A stretch of DNA of 64,000 bases from Lepeophtheirus salmonis (taxonomy: Eukaryota; Arthropoda; Copepoda; Siphonostomatoida; Caligidae): the NCBI RefSeq assembly GCF_016086655.4, contig NC_052135.2, positions 13,730,363 through 13,794,362 on the forward strand, read 5' to 3'. Under the pieces are notes generated by a model. That model ran no database searches. It saw nothing but the letters and a program-made list of their open reading frames with translations, and had not been told where the DNA came from. Made by a program: the position numbers and the translations under genes. Below, in pieces: positions 57,600 through 64,000 of the stretch. The first letter of the stretch is position 1; each line of letters starts with the position of its first letter.

Positions 57600-58520
57600 T
57601 AATAGTTCCCAATAACTATTTATATGCATTACCATAATAGAAAAAAAAATATGGAGAAACGAGGAGCATATTACCTTAATGAGTTTAAAATAATCTTCGA
57701 CTTGTTTTCCAAAGGAGTAATAGTCTTACGAGTACTAAGGAAATTGGGAGTGTGGCTTGAAGGCAATGCCCATATTGACACTACAGCACGAAATCAAACA
57801 TATAAATGGAATTGATATTTGTGATAGAGACTATTCAGTAGAGATTCGTGAGGTTATAGGCATTAAGGACACTTAAGGACCCTTATCAAGGATAGATTTT
57901 ACTTAAAGTAGGAGTTGACTTTAGGAGGAATGAACACAAGAGTTTCGATGAAGGATTTTTCGGTGGAGAATGAGAAATTTCTTTATTCCTCATTGTATTT
58001 TCCCTTAAATTTTTCTTTGTGTAACTCTTCAGTTCAATAATAAAAGTATAGGATGATTTGATACAAGATACAATAACTATTTATATGCAATAGCAGAATA
58101 GAATCTGCTTTGCACACCAAACTACCGAGAAAAGAGAGGCGCATTATCTTTAAGAGTCTAGAATCATCTTCACTTGTTTTCCAGTTATAAAAGAGATTCA
58201 CAAGTATTAAAGAAATCACTAATCATGGATGAAGCTTAAAGTGTCTAGGTTATATAATTATAACCTAAAAGAAAATACATCTCAAACTCCACTTTATAAA
58301 TTGAATTGATTGAGATGAGTTACTTCTCCATTAAATACCTCAAGAACACATATCCATGGTATAGTTTTCGTAGAGTAGGAGACGAAACAGAGTTGACTTA
58401 AGCAGAAAAATACTCAAGAACTTCAATGAAGGAGAAGTGGATGGTAGGTGAAAACTCTATCTGTTCCTCACTGGATCCTCATTCGATTAGTAGAAGTATA
58501 CAATGATTCTGTAGAAGATT
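57600..58520. repeat. Diverged tandem duplication of about 460 bp
   Basis: Unit 1 (about 57605-58065) and unit 2 (about 58066-58515) share 'caataactatttatatgcaWtaSca-aatag', 'gaggMgcattaYcttWa', 'aatcatcttc-acttgttttcca', 'agagttgacttWRg', 'aacttYaatgaagga' and 'tattcctcaYtg'. Similarity is interrupted by indels. Reading frames are not conserved between the units, so non-coding sequence, or a gene long dead, is more likely than a duplicated exon. Confidence 0.65.
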
Positions 58521-59262
58521 TGGAGGAATTTATGCATTCTTGAGCGTAGAAGCAATGATTCATAAGGTCAGCAACAAGCAACAAGGCATTTTGATCCTTT
58601 GGATGAATATATACTATATTATATATATATTAATTAAAAAATATTATATTTCTTAACTAATAACTTTAATAAGTAATAATAATTATGATAAACAAGAGAC
58701 TAAGGAGATATTTTTAATACATATAATCAGTTGTTGACCTGGATTGCAGCTGTTTAACGTACGACAACGAAGATTGCGAATTCATCCATAGTTTTCCATG
58801 TCCAAGGTGACTATTTATAAAGTATGAAATAAATCCCACTTGGTGAATCATTTGAACTTTGTACAATTAGTAAACTATAATATTTGTCGTAGTTGTAGTT
58901 TTATCTCTATATCACGTGGTATTTTAAGCAACTCTACCATTTTGGGATAATATTTGAAATACTAAAGAATGTTTTTGAGCAAAAAGTGATGGATTGACTT
59001 AGTATATACAAATTTATATGAGTTGACCAAGTGAAATTCATCATAAAAAATGATATTTTTCACCACAAGTTACGTGATTGGAGCTTGTGCTCCTTCAGAT
59101 AGTAATAGAACTCATAGGTTATACATGACGTCAGAGATTCTTATTATTTCATCAAAATATTCCCACATTTTTCACAAATAGACTAAAATAGCTGCTACTG
59201 ACTTTTAAATAATAAATAGACATAGTTAGTACTCCGTCAATTCCAGTCTTTTTTAAATCAGA
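58520..59262. other. Upstream region of the mL45-like gene
   Basis: AT-rich, with a (TA)n run near 58614-58630. No promoter element can be assigned with confidence and no gene is seen. Confidence 0.35.
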
Positions 59263-60511
59263 ATGAGTCTTGTTTGCTCTTTAGGACTTGCTTTGTCAAG
59301 GAATATACTTTCTAGGACTCTCTCACCGAGAATGATTGTGGTAAGCCCAAGTTCTACCATTCTCTCAGCTATAACTGAAATATAATATTTAATCCCTTCG
59401 TTCTAGCCTCTTCGTGAATACAAAATGAGACCCAATAAGCACAGGACCCTACAACATAAAAGGCCCGCAGATCTAAAGTCATGAAAGTCCAATTGTATGA
59501 AGCAAATCTTCAGAGGAGGATCGAAACGAATGACCCCTCAATAACGCCTGCTGAGAAGAAGATGTTCTATAAAACAATGGGTATTCTTCCACCCACGAAT
59601 GAAAAAGAAGTGAAGATGTCTTATATTGGATCCACGGGTGCTCTCATTGATACTTATGTTCCTACTGAAGGGGATGGAAAGGCATCTATACTCTCCAAAG
59701 AAGTAAGACTTAACGGACTCATCCATTGCTGCTTATATATGTTTAAATCGTTTTACTCTAGGGTGCGAAGGAGGGTCTCACAAAAGGAACAGGCAAAGGG
59801 AAATCCTTTTTAGCCGCTAGGAAAATTCGTTCTTATGAAGATGACTTTGATCAAAAGACATTTCTCTTACAAGCGCAGGAGATTTATATAAAGGCTCATA
59901 AATCTTTAGTTGAAAAGTAATTCATTACAAAATAATAGTCTCAGTCATTAAAAAAATCAGGTTCCCTTTTTTTGTGTGTGTTTGATACTTTGCAATATTG
60001 GTGAAAACATCAAAAGGCTTTTTAAAAAAACGGGAGTTAACTTTTGAAAAATTATTGTAGATTTTATTTTAAATACACAGTCAGGTTTTATGAAACTGAA
60101 ATATTAATTATTGATAAAAGCTGTTTGTTAGCTTTAAATCAAATTTAGAAGTTTATTATACCCAAGATGTACTACAAAAATAAAATACATTTGCTCAAGT
60201 TACTGTACGTTTTCATACTCAACAAACTCTCGCTGTTTACGATAGACTTGGTCGACTCATCCATGGAAGTGAAGTGGCGGCGAAAGATGTTCTTGAGTAT
60301 GTTGTATTTGAAAGACATTTAGCCGGTATTTATGGGCCTTCACTCTAAAATTATTACTGATTGAGCCCCGAAAAAGCCTGCCTCTTTATTAACTACGGTT
60401 CTCCCAGATTACGAGGAAGGAGAAGAGTCTAGTCAAACAGAAGTTGAAGTGGAACACGACGATGAGGCAATTTATGATCAACATGGAAATAAAATGAAAA
60501 CATCCTCGTAG
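59263..60511 (+). pseudogene. MRPL45: Mitochondrial ribosomal protein mL45 (MRPL45), damaged copy
   Basis: mL45 is a large-subunit mitoribosomal protein related to the Tim44 fold, acting at the inner-membrane side of the exit tunnel. Exon 1 (59263-59340, 26 codons) has a plausible mitochondrial presequence with Leu, Arg and Ser. Introns 59341-59406 and 59703-59761 have GT/AG ends. Exon 2 (59407-59702) reads RPNKHRTLQHKRPADLKS, then shifts by one base near 59478 to MKVQLYEANLQRRI, GSTGALIDTYVPTEGDGKAS. Exon 3 (59762-59916) gives RKIRSYEDDFD and AQEIYIKAHKSLVE. The next 40-50 residues of the family, around its conserved HxLVTEH stretch, are absent. Sequence resumes at about 60188 with QVTVRFHTQQTLAVYDRLGR and KDVLEYVVFE. 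A frameshift near 60335 and TGA at 60362 (where the family has Trp before Ala-Pro) precede the acidic tail. Spliced layout argues against a processed copy. Sequencing error could explain single indels but not the missing segment. Confidence 0.82.
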
Positions 60512-60806
60512 TATCTGATAATATTATTTCGATGTTTAAATGTACCTAATATAAACTTTTTACTTATTTGAGTTTTACTGGCGAAATTATTTTTTTCCCA
60601 AGTTCTCAACTTTTTTTGACAAAATTTATTATAAACATTTAAGCTTATGCTAACTTAATTTAGTGTATTACTGCAGTTAATTCATGACTGGTAATATTTG
60701 TGCAATTGGTCTAAAGTGTATACGTTTATAAAAGAGTTAGTAAATCATAAATTAGCAAATGACTTAAGCTTCATTATAAAATCGTTATTTAAAAAATCAA
60801 AGACAC
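60512..60806. other. Spacer between convergent genes
   Basis: The two genes end facing each other about 295 bp apart. TTTATT at 60625-60630 is AATAAA on the minus strand and is a candidate polyadenylation signal, 177 bp beyond the dehydrogenase stop. Confidence 0.4.
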
Positions 60807-61917
60807 TTAAAGTTCCGAATCATGAGGATAAATAACACCAACATCTTTTCTGATTTTTTCCATACATTTAGAGATTTGGGTGATATCATTGAAACTTAGT
60901 AATGGACTTTCCTTCAATCCTTTATCTAAACACTCCTTTACATGTTGGGCCTCAAAAGCTAAACCAGCAGAGTTGACAAAATTATAATAATGATTTGAAT
61001 TTTTAGGGAGAACAGGGAGTGGGTTTTCAATCAATTCTGAATGATTGCCAGACTCAAGTTTATATTCAATATTTTCGGATGCCCAAAATGGGAATTTGAC
61101 AGTTAATGAACCTTTAGATCCAATAACTTTGGCTTCACAGGGTAAATTTATTTCGGAATGAGTTGAGATTATACCAATTCCGCCTCCATTCAAACCATAC
61201 TTAAATATAGAGGAAATGTTCTTATCAGTTCCTTCCGAGTTCAAGCTTCCAGTTGTAAGTATTTCGATGGGTTCTTCGCCTTTGAAAACAAGGTTCAGAA
61301 ATTGCACACAATAAACCCCGAGATCTAGAACTGTGCCACCTCCTAGGTCCATACGTCGAATTCGCTCATTGTTGATTTTTTGTCCAAATTCGACAAGGAC
61401 ATATTTTACTTCCCCAATTGAGTCTAAATGGGATCGCAAAACAGAATATGAAGGTAAGAATCTAGACCATATTGCCTCCATCAGAAAAACATTTTTCTCT
61501 TTAGCTAGGTTTATAAGGGATTCTGTCATTTTAAGATTCATTCCCATTGGTTTTTCACAGAGAACATTTTTTCCAGCTTCTATTGCAGCTTTGGCCATAC
61601 CATAATGCTCAATATTAAGAGAAGCAATATATACTACATCAATCTCATTATCTTGGATCAAATCTTCAATTCCTTCATAAACCTTAATCAGAAGATTATA
61701 TTAGTGTGAAAAACCTAAAAGAGTGGTAAATGAAGAATACTGATTTTACCTTCAGAATTGAAAATCTTTCTGCGAATTTCCTTGCGGTTGAAATTGATCT
61801 GGAGGAGACTGCAATGATACTGTGATCTAATGGATTCAAAACGTTCTTTATTGCTGTGACAAAATCATTTGCAATTTTGCCTGTACTGACAATTCCCCAA
61901 CGAAGAGCAGATGACAT
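60807..61917 (-). CDS. DHDH: Trans-1,2-dihydrobenzene-1,2-diol dehydrogenase / NADP-linked D-xylose dehydrogenase-like (two exons)
   Basis: This is a Gfo/Idh/MocA oxidoreductase. Animal members oxidise trans-dihydrodiols of aromatic compounds and D-xylose with NADP in the cytosol. Exon 1 runs 61917-61750 (ATG, 56 codons). The intron is 61749-61683 (GTAAAA...TTAAG, 67 bp, phase 0) and exon 2 is 61682-60807, giving 347 residues; the family is usually about 335. Residues 7-16 (WGIVSTGKIA) form the Rossmann nucleotide loop. Residues 99-101 (EKP) hold the family lysine, and MEAIWSRFLP follows near 124-133. GGGTVLDLGVYCVQF (170-184) carries the Asp and Tyr of the active site. The C-terminal half has the substrate-domain pattern FEAQHVKECLDKGLKESPLL, ending GVIYPHDSEL. 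The frame is intact across both exons and codon use is even. It is the only clearly functional gene in the window. Precise substrate in this organism is not shown by sequence. Confidence 0.93.
61683..61749 (-). other. DHDH: 67-bp intron of the dehydrogenase gene
   Basis: The donor GTAAAATC follows codon 56 (Lys) and the acceptor TTAAG precedes GTT TAT GAA. Joining these restores the family wording FAERFSILKVYEGIEDLIQD, so the splice is well supported. Confidence 0.9.
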
Positions 61918-62394
61918 TTTATTGTAATAAAGAAACTACTGAGGCCCTTGTTTCAAGTTTGGAAAGACACGTTATAACTTGTATATCTAAAACAATTTTA
62001 ATTATGAATAAAATCACGCAACTTTTCCACGGTTGATGCATATGTTGAGTACAAGTTAGAATTTTGTACAAGTTGCAACTGAAAAATGAGATGAAGAATT
62101 TAAAGTACTTGGCATAAGGATAATGCCATAATTGAATATTTCATGTATGATCAATATATTATTAGTGGTGTCATTTTGACTATTTTAATACAAATTATTA
62201 AAATATATATATGTATTCTGGAGCACATTATAAAGCTTAAATGCCCAGATATATTACTCTGAAGTACATAATAACCGAGTAATTTTAATAGATCTACCTG
62301 CAATTGTTACACGTAGGATAAATTTTATTAATTATTTTTTACAAATCCATTTTCGATACGTTCTTATTTAATATTGTGAACTTCGTAATATTAG
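61918..62394. other. Upstream region of the dehydrogenase gene
   Basis: AT-rich. No promoter motif can be assigned by eye. It runs into repeat R3 about 480 bp upstream of the start codon. Confidence 0.35.
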
Positions 62395-63030
62395 AAAAAT
62401 TAGAGGAGACTATGTGACATGATTGAATACTTTTTTAAGCGGTTGAATATAATTTCTCGTCTTACTGAGGCAGTCTCCATCATTTCGAAAGTCCTAATGA
62501 AATTATGCTGGATAAATAGATATTACCTGGGTAACAGTATCAACTGAAAGTTCTTATTATCAAAAGTAGAAAAGGTACTTTTTAAAAATCTCTTCGGTTC
62601 CATATTGAATTATAGTAATATGTTATTTTTTAATTACGTGTCCATACTCTATTCATTAGATGTTTCAAATCAAACCAGGTTTTCGATTATTTTATATTGT
62701 GTATTTTTTTAAAACAATTCATATGCTTTACATACCAGAAAATTTTGACTCAAGTTATGACTTTGAATATGAAATCATAGACTTGAAACATAGTCTGGAC
62801 TAGATTTCTTCAAATTGGAAGAAAAAGTAATTCTAAAGACTCTAAAAAATTGTTTCCAAAATTACGAAAAATATTTTGTCTTTACTTTGACTGTGAATTC
62901 AAAGATTTGAGATTCATAAAGGATTGAGTCCTCAAAATTACAAACTTATCTATCCATTGCGTTCAATTAAACAAAATATACCCTTTTATATAAAATAAAT
63001 CTTTCAGACACCCTGAAAAATGGATCTAGG
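62395..63030 (-). repeat. Dispersed repeat R3, copy 2
   Basis: Reverse-complement partner of 44658-45290, with the same order of landmarks. It has an uninterrupted 'gaggactcaatcctttatgaatctcaaatc' stretch where copy 1 carries a MITE scrap. Most differences are point changes and short indels. No coding or clear terminal repeats. Confidence 0.75.
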
Positions 63031-63459
63031 AAAGCTCGCCTAAGTAAAATTTGTATAGGGAAAGTTTGTACTGTGACTACTTGGATCGGAAAATTCGTAT
63101 AGGATAAAGCTCTTCGGTGGGAAGACTTGCATACTTCATTTAATGTAAATAATAATCTCACTTATGTAATGACTAGGGTTGTTGGAATCGTTGAAAAATA
63201 ACGAATTTGATTGGTTGAAAGAGATTATATAAAAAAAAGAATGAAACACATGGGTACCCTTGCATCCTCTATACAACTTTGCATCAGTATTGTACTAATT
63301 ATCACCAATGCAATTTCCCCTTACTGCTCTCTCACGTGCATCATCATTATTCCGAAAAAAATGTGCCTTTTTTCATGGGTTTCATTTGTGGAATTATGAT
63401 TTGGAAAATAAAAGTATATCTTATTGTTTTTGCCAGTTACTCGTACCCATCTCCTTCTT

Positions 63460-63984
63460 TATGGCAAGTAATCCGCCACTCCAAGACCTCCCATCACATC
63501 AACAACTTAAAAGTCTTCAAGAAACACAAGATTCAAGGAGACGAAGGATAATTAAACGGTTCATCATTCAATTTGGACGTAGCAAAGTTATTTGTGTCTT
63601 GTAACATCCCTTTAAATGTTCTGGATCATCCCAATTTCTCCAAGTTTATTGAAAAATATACTGGAAAAATTTCTCCACCTCGATGGGTCGTTGACAACTT
63701 GGTTGTGGAAGTATGTCAAGGAGTTTTGAATAGAATAAAAGAAGATGTGGAAGAAAAGGATATTTTCGTTGCACTAGATGAGAAAGAGATCATCGAGGGA
63801 GGTCAATGACTGCAATTTTAATTGGCCGTTTGGACGGACATTTTTATGGGAGACCTTATTTTATTGACTTGATTGATATTCGGATTGCAAACGCAAACAA
63901 GGTAAAGAACATCGTCATAAGCTCAGTTTATAAGTTATTGTTAACACAAAATGGTATGAATGTTTTGTTATCATTTAATTGTTA
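63460..63984 (+). pseudogene. CGGBP1-like hAT transposase, frameshifted
   Basis: From about 63520 the plus strand reads FNLDVAKLFVSCNIPLNVLD, HPNFSKFIEKYTGKISPP, RWVVDNLVVEV, RIKEDVEEKDIFVALDEKEI. This is the same conserved block as at 30303-30768, continued into the RNase H-like domain with its first catalytic Asp (ALDE). One base is lost near 63787. The frame then continues MTAILIGRLDGHFYGRPYFI, DLIDIRIANANKVKN, ending at a stop at 63982-63984. Upstream (63460-63545) a BED-like finger is only hinted at (HHINNLKVFKKHKI in another frame). The remaining catalytic part should lie beyond the window or is lost. Confidence 0.78.
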
Positions 63985-64000
63985 ACTCGTAAATATAAAG

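Noticed and set aside
59538..59726. Minus-strand frame opposite mL45 exon 2
   Set aside because: Shadow frame; the plus strand carries the recognisable peptide and splice sites.
61333..61605. Plus-strand open frame opposite the dehydrogenase
   Set aside because: Shadow of the real minus-strand exon; its peptide has no family pattern.
63211..63604. Three overlapping plus-strand frames before the hAT block
   Set aside because: They represent frameshifted or chance readings around the decayed N-terminus of the hAT transposase.

Overview
This window is eukaryotic, AT-rich and dominated by decayed transposable elements. Evidence: phase-0 introns of about 60-70 bp with GT/AG ends, Tc1/mariner, hAT, P-like, Ty3/Gypsy and LINE remnants, long A/T low-complexity tracts, and no operons or Shine-Dalgarno signals. 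The element mix suggests an arthropod, most plausibly a copepod such as a sea louse. That is inference from protein style; no species-diagnostic marker was found.

Host genes are confined to about 59.2-62 kb. An intact two-exon gene on the minus strand (61917 to 60807) encodes a Gfo/Idh/MocA oxidoreductase of the dihydrodiol dehydrogenase (DHDH) type. Convergent to it, on the plus strand (59263-60511), is a multi-exon copy of mitochondrial ribosomal protein mL45. It appears broken by two frameshifts, a nonsense codon and a missing central segment.

Layout. 1-9 kb: P-like THAP transposase relic (minus), truncated Ty3/Gypsy gag-PR-RT (minus), a degenerate tandem repeat and a 664-bp TIR element. 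8.4-10.3 kb: 3' end of a LINE (minus) interrupted in its RNase H domain by an 874-bp mariner-like element with TA target duplication. 11-15 kb: small hAT-like MITE, second Gypsy fragment, A/T-rich repeats. 16.4-21.7 kb: two internally deleted mariner-like elements, one longer Tc1/mariner relic and hAT-like fragments. 21.84-25.67 kb: a complete but decayed Ty3/Gypsy provirus-like insertion (minus) with two LTRs and a 5-bp target duplication GTAAT. 26-29.4 kb: hAT-type ends and a composite repeat holding two different mariner-class relics; the same composite recurs at 52.9-54.2 kb. 30-34 kb: CGGBP1-like hAT fragment, two TIR MITEs, a mariner MITE. 35.5-39.4 kb: a LINE with zinc knuckle, APE endonuclease and reverse transcriptase (plus). 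39.9-57 kb: mariner MITE, A/T satellites, many copies of unclassified dispersed repeats, a Gypsy 3' end with a polypurine tract. 57.6-58.5 kb: a diverged tandem duplication of unknown nature. 63.4-64 kb: another CGGBP1-like hAT transposase, frameshifted and running toward the window edge.

Nothing here looks like a new enzymatic system. The unusual content is the architecture: nested and co-duplicated transposons, internally deleted subfamilies, several repeat families that I could not classify, and an apparently dying copy of a mitoribosomal gene beside an intact metabolic gene. All calls come from reading sequence by eye; boundaries without stated terminal repeats or splice sites are approximate.
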